Origin: DATLLN01 sp963809205
GTDB lineage: Bacteria; Actinomycetota; Thermoleophilia; Gaiellales; JAICJC01
DNA: 64,000 bases
Direction: 5' to 3'
Assembly (NCBI GenBank): GCA_963809205.1
Contig: CAWEIS010000028.1
Span: 248,001-312,000 of the forward strand
Shown here: in pieces, positions 8,621 to 17,849 of the stretch
Layout of the letters: the number at the start of each line of letters is the position of its first letter
How positions within the stretch are numbered: position 1 is the stretch's first letter
Notes under the pieces: model-generated
Seen by the model: the letters and a program-made list of their open reading frames with translations, nothing else
Databases searched by the model: none
What the model was told of the DNA's origin: nothing
Made by a program: the position numbers and the translations under genes

Positions 8621-11600
8621 CGAGCACCTCCCACCGAGCCAGCTCGGCCAGCGCGCCGGCGCGCCGCAGCGCCGGCTCGGCCGCAGCCAGCAGCCGGGAA
8701 TCTCCGCGGTCTCACCCAGCGCGACCAGCGCCTCGGCCAGGTCGACCCCTGACACCGCGGCCTCCCACTCGGCGCCGGCTGCGGCGAACCCGCCGGCACC
8801 GACCGCGCGGCCAGCGCCGCCGCGCGCGCCGGGTCGCCGCCGGCCATCGCGATCGCGGCCTCCCCGCGGTCGGCCAGCGCGGGCCGACCGCCAGCCGATG
8901 CGCGGCGGCGCGCGCGGATGACGGCGCAGTGCGCGGCCAGCTCGTCCCAGCGGCCGCCGCCCGCAGCAGCTCGCCTTCGCCTGCAGCTCGAACGCGACGC
9001 CGATGTCAGCAGCGCCGAGGGCACTGCTCCCAGGCCTCGTCCAGCCGGCCCTCGGCCGCCAGCCCCAGCGCGCGGAAGCCCAGCCGCATCGGCGTCCCCA
9101 TGTGCAGAGCCGCACGCCGCTCCTCGGCGGCCGCCGCGGCTGGCCAGCACGTACTCGGCCGCCGCCCACGCCATCCGCAGGAACCCCGGCGGGCTGTCGC
9201 CGAAGCGCTCGCGGATCTGCGCGCACTGCTCGACGACCGCATCCCAGTCGCCCATCAGCATCCGCGAGATGGCCGAGGTCGAGGCCGAGCCCATCGCGTG
9301 GCCGCCCAGCGCCGCCACCCGGGCGACGCCCTCCTCGGACACCGCCGCGCGTCCGGTAGCGCCCCTGCTCCCAGTAGGCCTGGGCCGACATGTAGAAGAT
9401 GTCGTCCAGGTCGATGATCGCGTGCATGCGGTCGGCGAGCCGCTGCCGCCGCTCCCACCCGCCACCATCGCCTTGACGTCGTCGCGCACCTCGTACGTGA
9501 TGTAGGCGACGTCCAGCGCGAGCGACAGCAGCTCGGCGCGGTCCAGCCGCTCGGCAATGGCGACCGCCCGGCGCGCCGCAGGCGCATCGCCGGTCGATCA
9601 TCGCCCGTCGTGCCGTCGGGGAACCCGAACGCCCAGCCGCCCTCGGCCATCAGCAGGTCCACCAGCGCGTCGAGTCCTCGTCGCCGGCCGCGGCGCAGGC
9701 CGAGCTCGAGGTATCGCCGCACCTCCTCGGCGTCGGGCGTGTTCGGCATCAGCCCGGCGCCCGCGTCGCCAGCAGCGCCAGCCGGCCGCAGACGGCCGCC
9801 AGCGGCGCGGCCGGCCGCGGGGTCGGACTCGAGCAGCTCGGCGCCTCCCGCCAGGCCACGAAGGCGTCGTCGCCGTCGGCCCGCTGGTAGTGCGCCTCGC
9901 CGGTGACCGCCAGCGCGGCGGCGCGGTCGGCCGGCGTCTGCGCCAGCTCGGCGGCGCGGGCGGCGAAGATCAGCGCCTGGTCGAGCGCGAGCCGGCCCAG
10001 GTCGCGGCGCGCGGCGTCCAGCGCATAGCTGCGCGCCCGCTCGCGGTGGCCCGCCAGGTCGTAGTGGTGGGCGAGCAGCTCGGCGACCTCCAGCCGCCGC
10101 TCGCCGAGATCCGCTCGATCCAGTCGGCCACGCAGCGCGTGCGCGTGCGGCCGGTCGCGCCGGGGCAGGCTCTCGTAGGCGACGTCGCGGGTGAGGATGT
10201 GCTTGAAGATCAGCTCGCGCTCGCCGGCCATCGACGACGTCAGCCGGGTCAGCACCAGGTCGCGCTGCTCGAGCCCGTCCAGCAGCTGCTCGACGCGCTC
10301 GGCCTCGCCGTTCAGCAGCCCTGCCACCGCGCCCGGCCAGAACACCCGCCCGACCACCGCGGCCGACTGCACGACCCGCTTCTCGGTCGGCCGGCAGCAG
10401 GTCGATGCGCGCGGCGAGCACGCCCTGCACGGTGTCGGGGATGTCGACGTCGTCGATGCCGGCGACGGCCCGCCAGCGGCCGTCCTCGTGCGAGATCAGC
10501 CGCTCGTCGATCAGCCGGCGGACGATCTCCTCGAGGAAGAACGGGTTGCCCTCGGCGCGCTCGAGGATCCGCGCGCGCAGCGCCGTCGGCCAGGTCGTCG
10601 ATGTCGAGCAGCAGCCGCACGAGCTGCTCGGCCTCGGCCGCGCCCAGCGGGTCGAGCGCCAGGCTGGACGCGCTGCGCCGGCCGCCGCCCCAGCCCGGCC
10701 GGCGCGCCGTCAGCTCGGGCCGGCTGGGCACACGAACAGCACGGGCGCCGGGAGCCGGTCGGCCAGCTCCTCCAGCAGGTCGAGCATCGCGGCGTCGGCC
10801 CAGTGGATGTCCTCGACCACGACGACCAGCGGGCCGTCCGCCGCCATGCGCGCGAAGAAGCGCGCGCCAGGCCCGGTGGATCTCGGCGATCACCGCCCGC
10901 GGCGGCAGGTCGCGCAGCGGCGAGTCGGGAGTCGTCCAGGCCGATGGTGTGCGCGATCGCCGGCGCGGCATCGCCCAGCACGCCGCGACGCTTGGCCAGC
11001 GCCGTCGCCGGCGTCGTCGGTCGTGTCGAGCACGCCGAGCTCGGCCTTGGCGATCTCGGCCAGCGGCCAGAAGGTGATGCCGTCGCCGTAGGGCAGGCAG
11101 CGGCCGCGGACGACGCGCGCGTCGGCGGTGGCCGTGAACTCGGCCACCAGCCGGCTCTTGCCGACGCCCGGGTCGCCGTAGATCGTGACCAGGTGGCCGC
11201 GGCCCTCCTCGGCGACCCGGCGCAGCAGGCTGCCCAGCAGCTCGAGCTCGCTGTCGCGGCCGACCATCGGCGCGCGCAGGCCGGGGATGCCGCGGTGCGG
11301 CTCGTCGCGCTCGCCGACCAGCAGGAAGGCGGCCACCGGCTCGGCCTTGCCGCGCACGTCGAGCGCGCGGTCGAACGGCGTCAGCGCGAACCCGCGCGCC
11401 GCGGCGGCGGTGCGCTCGCCGACCAGCACCGGCCCCGGGCTCGGCCAGCTGCTGCAGCCGGGCGGCCAGGTTGACGGGGTCGCCGGTGGCCATCGCCTCG
11501 CCCGGCCGGGGCGAGGTGGTGGCCATCACCTGGCCGGTGTTGACGCCGATCCGGATGGCCAGCTCGACGCCGTGCTCGGCGGCGAGCTCGCGGTTCAGCT

Positions 11601-11958
11601 CCGGCAGCCGGCGCTGCATCCGCAGCGCGGCGCGCAGCGCGCGCTCGGGATCGTCCTCGTGAGCCACGGGCACGCCGAACGCGGCCATCACCGCGTCGCC
11701 GATGAACTTCTCGACCGTGCCGCCCTCGGCCTCGATCTCGGCGCGCATGGCGGCGAAGAAGCGGCTCATCACGTCCTTCAGCGCCTCGGCGTCGAGCCGC
11801 TCGCCGAGCTGCGTCGAGCCGGCGACGTCGGCGAACAGCACGGTCACCAGCTTGCGCTCCTCGGACGTCGCCGGCGGAGGCGACAGCGGCGCGCCGCACT
11901 CCAGGCAGAACTTCGCCTGGTCGGGGTTCTCGGTGCCGCAGCGCGCGCAGACCGTCAT
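8604..11958 (-). CDS. Zinc-ribbon, class III adenylate/guanylate cyclase and ATPase multidomain protein, frameshifted
   Basis: ATG at 11958 starts MTVCARCGTENPDQAKFCLE, a four-Cys zinc ribbon (residues 4-22). A class III cyclase domain follows, with metal-binding VLFADVAGSTQLGER near residue 45 and FIGDAVMAAFG near 95, then GVNTGQVMA. Downstream is an ATPase with Walker A YGDPGVGKSRLV (near 11160) and a helical TPR-like region of about 600 residues down to TGFR-TGA at 8604. About 1,110 aa. This is the widespread adenylate-cyclase/AAA/TPR architecture of actinobacterial signalling proteins. Around ten or more frame changes occur between 11430 and 8650. The first 170 residues are clean. cAMP production is possible but unproven. 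Confidence 0.78.
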
Positions 11959-11971
11959 CGGACCAGTCTAT

Positions 11972-13768
11972 TCAGACGGCATCCGGCTGCGCCGGTCGCC
12001 TGCGCCCCGGCCCGCGGCCGGGCCTCCCGCGCAGCCGGGCGGTCGGCGAATGCAGCTTGCCGGCCAGCCGCTGGAACGATCCGTCGACGGCCAGCAGCTC
12101 ACGCTCCGACCCGGCCTGCACGATGTTGCCTCGCTCGACGACGAGGATCGTGTCGGCGCGGCGGACGGTCGCCAGCCGGTGGGCGATGATGATCGAGCTG
12201 CGCCCGTGCAGCAGCGTGTCGAGGGCGCGCTCGATCAGCGCCTCGGTCGGCCGGTCGATGTTCGAGGTCGCCTCGTCGAGGATCAGGATGCGCGGGTCGG
12301 CGAGCAGCGCGCGGGCGATCGAGATCAGCTGGCGCTCGCCGGCCGAGAGGCCGGCCCCGCCTTCGCGGACGGGATGCTCGAGCCCGCCGACCAGCCGGGC
12401 GACCAGCTTGTCGACGCCGATCGCCGCCGCCGTGCGGCGCACGTCCTCGTCGCTCGCCTCGGGCCGGCCGAACCGGATGTTGTCGGCGATCGTGCCCGAG
12501 AACAGGAACGGATCCTGCAGCACCACGCCCAGCTGGCGCCGGTAGCTGCGCAGCTGCACCTCGCGGAGGTCGACGCCGTCGACCCGCACCGTGCCCTCGC
12601 GGGGGTCGTAGAACCGGGCGATCAGCTTTGCCAGCGTCGACTTGCCGCCACCGGTCTGCCCGACCAGGGCGATGCAGCCGCCGGCCGGCACGTGCAGGTC
12701 GATGCCGTGCAGCACCTCGGTCGGGCCATACGAGAAGCGGACGCCGTCCAGGTCGATCCGGCCCTCGATGCGGGCGATCGGCTTCGCGCCCGGTCGATCG
12801 CCGATCTCGGGCTCCGCGTCAAGCACCGTGCTGATCTTGACCATCGCCGCGCCGGCGGCCTGCACCTGGCCGTAGACGTCCGAGAGCTCCTGCAGCGGCT
12901 GGAACACGAGCTGCAGGAGGTAGACGGCCGTGATCAGCGTGCCGATCGTCAGCGTCCCGTCGGCCAGGAACTGCGCACCGACGACCAGCACCGCGCAGGT
13001 CGACACGGCGCCGAGCAGCTCGATCGTCGGGAAGAACACCGAGAACAGCTTCTGGGCGTAGACGTTCGCCCTGCGGTTCTCGCCGTTCAGCTCGTCGAAC
13101 TGGCCCTGGAACGCGCGCTCGCGGTTGAACGCCTGCACGATCTGCATGCCTGCGACCGACTCGGCGACGTGCGCGGTCACGCCGGCGATCCGGTTGCGCA
13201 CCTCCAGCTGGGCGACCGCCGAGGTCTTCTGGAACCAGCGGGTGGCGATCATCGTCGGCGGCAGGATCACCATCGCGACCAGGGCCAGCCGCCAGTCGAC
13301 GACGAACAGCACGATCAGCGTGGTCGGCAGCAGCACGACGTTCGACACCAGCGTCGGCAGGCCCTGGGACAGGGCGTCCGAGATGGCGTCGACGTCGCTG
13401 GTCAGGCGGGCGATGATCCACCCCGCGCGCTGCTCCGAGAAGTAGCGCAGCGAGAGCGCCGTCAGGTGGTCGAACAGGTCGCGGCGCAGGCCGAGCACGA
13501 TCCCCTGGCCGATGCTCGCCAGCCCGCGGATCAGCGCCACCTGGCACAGCCAGCCCAGCGCGTTGATCACGATGTAGATGGCGACGACGATCGACAGCGT
13601 CCGCTCGTCGTGCTTGGCGATGCCGTCGTCGATCGCCTCGCGCACCAGCAGCCAGCCGCCGGACTGCGCCGCGGCGCTGCCGGTCGCCACCAGGATCATG
13701 GCGGTCACGAGCACCCAGCGGCCCTGCAGGTAGCACCCGAGCCTGGTCATGCCCGTCCGCTCAGACAC
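11972..13768 (-). CDS. ABC transporter, permease-ATPase half (consensus catalytic Walker B)
   Basis: An intact 598-aa type IV exporter half: six membrane segments in residues 20-310, then a nucleotide-binding domain. Walker A is VGQTGGGKSTLAKL, the signature is LSAGERQLISIARALL (LSAGE in place of LSGGQ), Walker B is ILILDEATSNID with the catalytic Glu, and the switch His is in IIAHRLAT. GTG at 13768 overlaps the upstream half-transporter by 8 bp; ATG at 13750 is an alternative. The C-terminus is a basic Arg/Pro tail. With the gene upstream it should form a heterodimeric multidrug or lipid exporter. Confidence 0.9.
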   Translation of the reverse strand: MSERTGMTRLGCYLQGRWVLVTAMILVATGSAAAQSGGWLLVREAIDDGIAKHDERTLSIVVAIYIVINALGWLCQVALIRGLASIGQGIVLGLRRDLFDHLTALSLRYFSEQRAGWIIARLTSDVDAISDALSQGLPTLVSNVVLLPTTLIVLFVVDWRLALVAMVILPPTMIATRWFQKTSAVAQLEVRNRIAGVTAHVAESVAGMQIVQAFNRERAFQGQFDELNGENRRANVYAQKLFSVFFPTIELLGAVSTCAVLVVGAQFLADGTLTIGTLITAVYLLQLVFQPLQELSDVYGQVQAAGAAMVKISTVLDAEPEIGDRPGAKPIARIEGRIDLDGVRFSYGPTEVLHGIDLHVPAGGCIALVGQTGGGKSTLAKLIARFYDPREGTVRVDGVDLREVQLRSYRRQLGVVLQDPFLFSGTIADNIRFGRPEASDEDVRRTAAAIGVDKLVARLVGGLEHPVREGGAGLSAGERQLISIARALLADPRILILDEATSNIDRPTEALIERALDTLLHGRSSIIIAHRLATVRRADTILVVERGNIVQAGSERELLAVDGSFQRLAGKLHSPTARLRGRPGRGPGRRRPAQPDAV

Positions 13769-15518
13769 CGATCAGCTCCTCGCCGAACAGCGCGGCGAAG
13801 TCGCCGTCGCCGACCAGCAGCTCGCCGGGCAGGCCGTCCTCGGCGATCTTGCCGTCCCGCAGCACGACGGCGCGGTCGGCCAGCTCGAGGGTCGACAGCC
13901 GCTGCGTCGCGAGCAGCACGGTGCGTCCCTCCAGCACCGGCCGCAGCCCGTCGACCAGCTCGTGCTCGGTGTGCGTGTCCACGGCCGACAACGGGTCGTC
14001 CATGACGATCACGCGCGTGCCGGCAATCAGCGCGCGGGCCAGGGCGACGCGCTGGCGCTGGCCGCCCGACAGGTTCACGCCGCGCTCGCCGATCAGCGTC
14101 TCGTAGCCGTCCGGCAGCTCGTCGGCGAACTCGCTGACGCCGGCCGCGCGGCACATCGCCTCCACCTCGTCCCACGGCGCATCGGGGCGGCCGGCGGTGA
14201 CGTTCTCGCGCAGGGTGATCGAGAACAGGATCGGCCGCTGGGTGATGACGGCGACCGCGTTGCGCAGGGTGGCAAGCCTCAGGTCGCGGACGTCGACGCC
14301 GCCGAGCAGCAGCCGCCCCTCGGTCGGGTCGTAGAGGCGCGGCGCCAGGTTGAGCAGCGTGCTCTTGCCCGAGCCCGTCGGGCCGCAGACCGCGAGGATC
14401 TCGCCGGCGGGCACGTCGAGGTCGATGCCCCGCAGCACCGGCTCCTCGCCCACGTAGGCGAAGTGGACGTTCTGGAACTGCAGCCCCAGGCCGCCCTCGG
14501 GCAGCTCGGCCGGCTCGTCCGGCTCCGGCAGGTACGAGACCTCCTCCAGCCAGGCGAACGAGCGCCCGGCCGAGGCGATCGCGCGCTGCGCCAGGTTGAG
14601 GATCCAGCCCAGCGCCTCCAGCGGCCACGCCAGCTGCAGCAGGATGGTGTTGAAGAGGACGAACTGGCCGATCGTCAGGTCGCCGTTGATCACGTCGCGA
14701 CCGCCGAAGAAGACCACGGCCGCGATCGAGATCGTGGGCAGGAAGAACAGCGCGGGCAGGTGCTGCGACTCGACGCCGGCCTGGTGGATCACCGTGTCGC
14801 GCACGGCCTGCGCCTTGCCGCCGAAGCGCCTGCGCACATCGTCCTCACGGCCGAACGCCTGCACCATCTCGATGCCCACCACGGCCTCGTCCGCCGCCTC
14901 GGTGACGTCGCCCTTGCGCGCCTGCACCTGCCGCGAGATCGGCATCACCAGGTGGGCGAAGCGCCAGGCGACGAACGCGATCAGCGGTGTTGCCACGCCG
15001 GTGTACAGGGTCAGCCGCGGGTTGATCGACGCCAGCACGATGGCGCCGCCGACGATCATCATGGCGCTCTGCACGCCCTGCACGACGCCCCAGCCGATGA
15101 AGTAGCGGATCGGGAACAGGTCGTTGGTCGCGCGCGAGACGACCTGGCCGGTCGGGTGCCGGTCGAAGAACGCGCGCGGAAACCGCAGGTAGCCCGCGAA
15201 CAGCATCTCGCGCAGCTGCGCCTCGATCCGCACGCCGATCCGGGCGGTCGCGTAGCGGCGGGTGAAGTTGATCCAGAAGCGGATCACCGCCAGCACCATG
15301 ATCGCGATCACGTACGGCCAGACGTCGCTCGGGTTGCCCGGGACGATGGCGTTGTCGATCGCCCGCTGGATCAGGATCGGGATGCCCAGCGACAGGCCGA
15401 CGTAGACGAACGCGCAGAACAGCGCCAGCAGGACCAGGGTCCGCTGCCCCCACCAGAGGGGCGTCAGCCGGCGCGCAGTCGGCCAGGGGGGATAGTCCGG
15501 GGGATCGACCTGAATCAT
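13761..15518 (-). CDS. ABC transporter, permease-ATPase half (degenerate nucleotide site)
   Basis: An intact 585-aa exporter half with six membrane segments (residues 25-320) and an ATPase domain. Walker A is CGPTGSGKSTLLNL and the signature LSGGQRQRVALARAL is canonical. Walker B reads VIVMDDPLSAVD, with Asp in place of the catalytic Glu, and the switch residue is Gln (LLATQRLST) in place of His. These are the hallmarks of the degenerate-site partner in heterodimeric exporters such as TM287/288 (known family). The partner gene directly downstream has complementary features. It begins the two-gene operon; the promoter should lie in 15519-15637. Confidence 0.9.
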   Translation of the reverse strand: MIQVDPPDYPPWPTARRLTPLWWGQRTLVLLALFCAFVYVGLSLGIPILIQRAIDNAIVPGNPSDVWPYVIAIMVLAVIRFWINFTRRYATARIGVRIEAQLREMLFAGYLRFPRAFFDRHPTGQVVSRATNDLFPIRYFIGWGVVQGVQSAMMIVGGAIVLASINPRLTLYTGVATPLIAFVAWRFAHLVMPISRQVQARKGDVTEAADEAVVGIEMVQAFGREDDVRRRFGGKAQAVRDTVIHQAGVESQHLPALFFLPTISIAAVVFFGGRDVINGDLTIGQFVLFNTILLQLAWPLEALGWILNLAQRAIASAGRSFAWLEEVSYLPEPDEPAELPEGGLGLQFQNVHFAYVGEEPVLRGIDLDVPAGEILAVCGPTGSGKSTLLNLAPRLYDPTEGRLLLGGVDVRDLRLATLRNAVAVITQRPILFSITLRENVTAGRPDAPWDEVEAMCRAAGVSEFADELPDGYETLIGERGVNLSGGQRQRVALARALIAGTRVIVMDDPLSAVDTHTEHELVDGLRPVLEGRTVLLATQRLSTLELADRAVVLRDGKIAEDGLPGELLVGDGDFAALFGEELIGV

Positions 15519-15610
15519 GGCGAAGACGCAGCCGGGCCGGCGAGTGACGTCGACCAGATGCGACTACCAGCTCTCCCCCGGCGCACCATGCAGAGTAGCC
15601 GCACGCCCGC

Positions 15611-15643
15611 GTGTAACAACGGGGTCAGACCCCGTTGTTACAC
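15611..15643. repeat. Palindromic repeat, GGGGTC-A-GACCCC core (copy 1)
   Basis: A perfect 16-bp inverted repeat with a single central A. The core is GGGGTCAGACCCC and the outer arms read GTGTAACAAC. Related copies are at 23027, 23098 and 53986. It sits between the ABC operon and a small minus-strand ORF, and its outer arm supplies the TAA stop codon of that ORF (15638-15640). Confidence 0.85.
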
Positions 15644-15772
15644 GACGTCCAGCGGCGGGTCGCGGCGGGGCACCGGCGTGGCGTTGATCACCGACGTCGT
15701 CGTCTCGCCGTAGAGCAGGAAGCGGTCGAGCAGCCCGGCGAGCTCCTCGATCGAGCGCAGCAAGACCGTCAT
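15638..15772 (-). CDS. Small ORF, 44 aa, unknown function
   Basis: ATG at 15772 encodes MTVLLRSIEELAGLLDRFLL, then YGETTTSVINATPVPRRDPP and LDVV, ending at TAA within the adjacent palindrome. Third positions are almost all G or C, a strong coding signature for this genome, and the leucine-rich first half predicts an amphipathic helix. It may be the 3' end of a longer gene: in another frame just upstream there is GHAPILVIAWGLALAMQRDD, which a single indel would join. It is divergent from the gene at 15825. I do not recognise it. Confidence 0.4.
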   Translation of the reverse strand: MTVLLRSIEELAGLLDRFLLYGETTTSVINATPVPRRDPPLDVV

Positions 15773-15824
15773 CGTCGCGCTGCATCGCGAGCGCCAGGCC
15801 CCAGGCGATGACTAGGATCGGCGC

Positions 15825-16290
15825 ATGTCCGACCACCCGGCGACGGCGATCGACCAGGCCGCCCGCAGGCAGCTCGCGGTCGACCTGTTCAACCACGTCT
15901 GGACGCTGCTCGACACCGACCCGCGCACGCCCGCGCAGGACGTCGAGATGATCCACGCCGCCCACGCCTCCCGGCATCACTGGGGCGAGGTCGGGACGCC
16001 GGTCAACGTCGCCCGCGGCGAGTGGCAGATCTCGCGCGTCTACGCGACCCTCGGCCGCGGCGAGCCGGCCCTCTTCCACGCGCAGCGGTGCCTCGACGCT
16101 CTGCACCGAGCACGACATCGGCGACTTCGACCTGGCGTACGCGCACGAGGCGATGGCCCGGGCGTATCGGGTGCTGGGCGACGGGGAGCGCACGGCGGCG
16201 CACGCGGCGGCCGCGGCGGAGGCCGGCGAGGCGATCGCCGAGGAGGACGACCGGAAGCTGTTCGCGGGAGACCTCGCCGACCTGCGATAG
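15825..16290 (+). CDS. Helical (TPR-like) small protein, frameshifted
   Basis: ATG at 15825, preceded by GGATCGG, encodes MSDHPATAIDQAARRQLAVD followed by LFNHVWTLLDTDPRTPAQDV. The central part (TPVNVARGEWQISRVYATLG, then EPALFHAQRCLDAL) has tetratricopeptide-like helix spacing. After a one-base shift near 16098 it continues EHDIGDFDLAYAHEAMARAY and RVLGDGERTAAHAAAA, a second helical repeat, ending DLADLR-TAG. About 155 aa. Its function is unknown; TPR folds usually mediate protein contacts. The EamA transporter starts 40 bp downstream on the same strand. Confidence 0.62.
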
Positions 16291-16330
16291 CCGGGGTACC
16301 GCGACCGCCGCGGCCCGTAGGCTCGGCCAT

Positions 16331-17257
16331 GTGACGCGTGGGCAGGCATACGTGATGGTCGCCGTGGCCACCACGCTCTGGGGGTTGAACGGCGTCATCT
16401 CGAAGGTCGTGCTGACGCACGGCATCAGCCCTGCCGAGCTGACCGAGTGCCGGATGCTCGGCGCGTTCGCGGGGCTGGCTGCGGTGCTGCTCGCGACCCA
16501 GCCGCACACGCTGCGCGTCGCCCGGCGCGAGTGGCCGGAGCTGATCGCGCTGGGGTTGATCGGTCTGGTCGGAGTGCAGCTGCTGTATCTGGTGGCGCTG
16601 CGCACGCTGCCAGTCGGCATCAGCGTGCTGATCGAGTACCTGGCCCCCGTGCTGGTCGCCCTCTACGCCTGGCTATGGCTGGGCAAGCACGTCGGCCGGA
16701 GCCTGTGGGCCGCCATCGGGCTGGTCGTCCTCGGCCTCGCGCTGATGGTCAACGTGCTGTCCGGCGGCGGTGGGCTGGACGCAGGCGGCGTGGCGGCCGC
16801 GCTTCTCTGCGCCTGCGCGTACGCCTTCTACATCATCGTCACCGAGCGGGGCATCCCGCGTCGCCCGGCGGTGGCCACGATCTGCATCGGCTTCGGCGTG
16901 GGCAGCGTGTTCTGGGTGTTCGCCGCGCCGTGGTGGAACTTCCCGTGGGACCGGATGCCCGACGCCGTCAGCCTGGACGGCCGGCTCGCAGCCTGGCACC
17001 TGCCGCTGGGGCTGCTGATCGCCTGCGTCGTCGTGCTGGGCACCCTGGTGCCGTTCGCCCTGCTGGTGTCGGCGCTGCACGCGCTGCCGGCCGCCCGCGT
17101 GACCCTGCTCTCGACCTGGGAGCCGGTCGCCGGCGGCCTGATCGCCTGGGTCTGGCTGGGCCAGTCGCTGACCGCCTCGCAGCTGGCGGGCGCCGGACTG
17201 GTGCTCGCCGGCATCCTGGTCGCCGAGGGCCTGGTCGGCGGCGAGCCGCACGCGTAA
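16331..17257 (+). CDS. EamA/DMT-family transporter (RhtA-like)
   Basis: An intact membrane protein of 308 aa from GTG at 16331 (VTRGQAYVMVAVATTLWGLN). Ten hydrophobic segments form two EamA repeats, with the repeat-typical opening WGLNGVISKVVLTHGISPAE and the second-half features YAFYIIVTERGI and STWEPVAGGLIAWVWLGQSL. Transporters of this family export amino acids or other metabolites. It lies between a small TPR-like gene and a secreted CAP protein and is not evidently in an operon with a biosynthetic gene. ATG at 16355 is an alternative, shorter start. Confidence 0.85.
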   Translation: MTRGQAYVMVAVATTLWGLNGVISKVVLTHGISPAELTECRMLGAFAGLAAVLLATQPHTLRVARREWPELIALGLIGLVGVQLLYLVALRTLPVGISVLIEYLAPVLVALYAWLWLGKHVGRSLWAAIGLVVLGLALMVNVLSGGGGLDAGGVAAALLCACAYAFYIIVTERGIPRRPAVATICIGFGVGSVFWVFAAPWWNFPWDRMPDAVSLDGRLAAWHLPLGLLIACVVVLGTLVPFALLVSALHALPAARVTLLSTWEPVAGGLIAWVWLGQSLTASQLAGAGLVLAGILVAEGLVGGEPHA

Positions 17258-17326
17258 CCGGTCATCTGCCGCGGTTCTTACGAAAACTTTGCGAAAGCCG
17301 GAGTGTGCACAGCCGATGTAGCGACT

Positions 17327-17824
17327 ATGCGAACTCGGATCCTTGCAGCGGCGATGATGGTCCTCCTGGTCGTCCTGGCCATCGCCCCCGCCGCCAACGC
17401 GTCCGGCGTCCAGGCCTACCGGTGGCAGCTGATCTTCGCGATCAACAAGACCCGCCACGCGCACGGCCTCGCACCCGTCTGCCACGCGCCCGGGCTCGAC
17501 AAGACCGCCCAGTCGCACTCGGCCGACATGGTCGCGCGCCACTACTTCGCGCACACCAGCCCCTCCGGCTCGACGCTGTTCGACCGGATCAGCCGCTCCG
17601 GGTTCACCCGATACGGCGCCTGGTGGGCCGGCGAGACGCTGGCCTGGGGATCCGGGTCGTATGCGCAGGCACAGCACGTGATCGGCATGTGGCTGGCCAG
17701 CCCGACGCACCGCGCGGTGCTGCTCTCTTCGCGCTTCACGTGGGTCGGAGTGGGCCGGGCCGCTGGATCGTTCGAGGGCAAGTCCTCGGCGGCCGTCTGG
17801 ACGGCCGACTGGGGCCACCGCTAG
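17327..17824 (+). CDS. Secreted CAP-domain (SCP/PR-1) protein
   Basis: ATG at 17327 starts MRTRILAAAMMVLLVVLAIA, a clear signal peptide with probable cleavage after ANA-S near residue 26. The mature part is a single CAP domain: LDKTAQSHSADMVARHYFAH supplies one conserved His, GETLAWGSGSYAQAQHVIGM the Glu and second His, and WLASPTHRAVLLSS the third conserved segment. At 165 aa it is little more than the domain. Bacterial CAP proteins are extracytoplasmic and of uncertain activity. An AT-rich stretch (17278-17300) upstream probably contains its promoter. Confidence 0.85.
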   Translation: MRTRILAAAMMVLLVVLAIAPAANASGVQAYRWQLIFAINKTRHAHGLAPVCHAPGLDKTAQSHSADMVARHYFAHTSPSGSTLFDRISRSGFTRYGAWWAGETLAWGSGSYAQAQHVIGMWLASPTHRAVLLSSRFTWVGVGRAAGSFEGKSSAAVWTADWGHR

Positions 17825-17849
17825 CCGCCCAGCCAGTACGATCCCCGGC

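Noticed and set aside
8604..11430. Separate plus-strand genes in this interval
   Set aside because: All are antisense to the cyclase/ATPase protein, whose cyclase motifs, Walker A motif and C-terminal helical region are readable across minus-strand frames.
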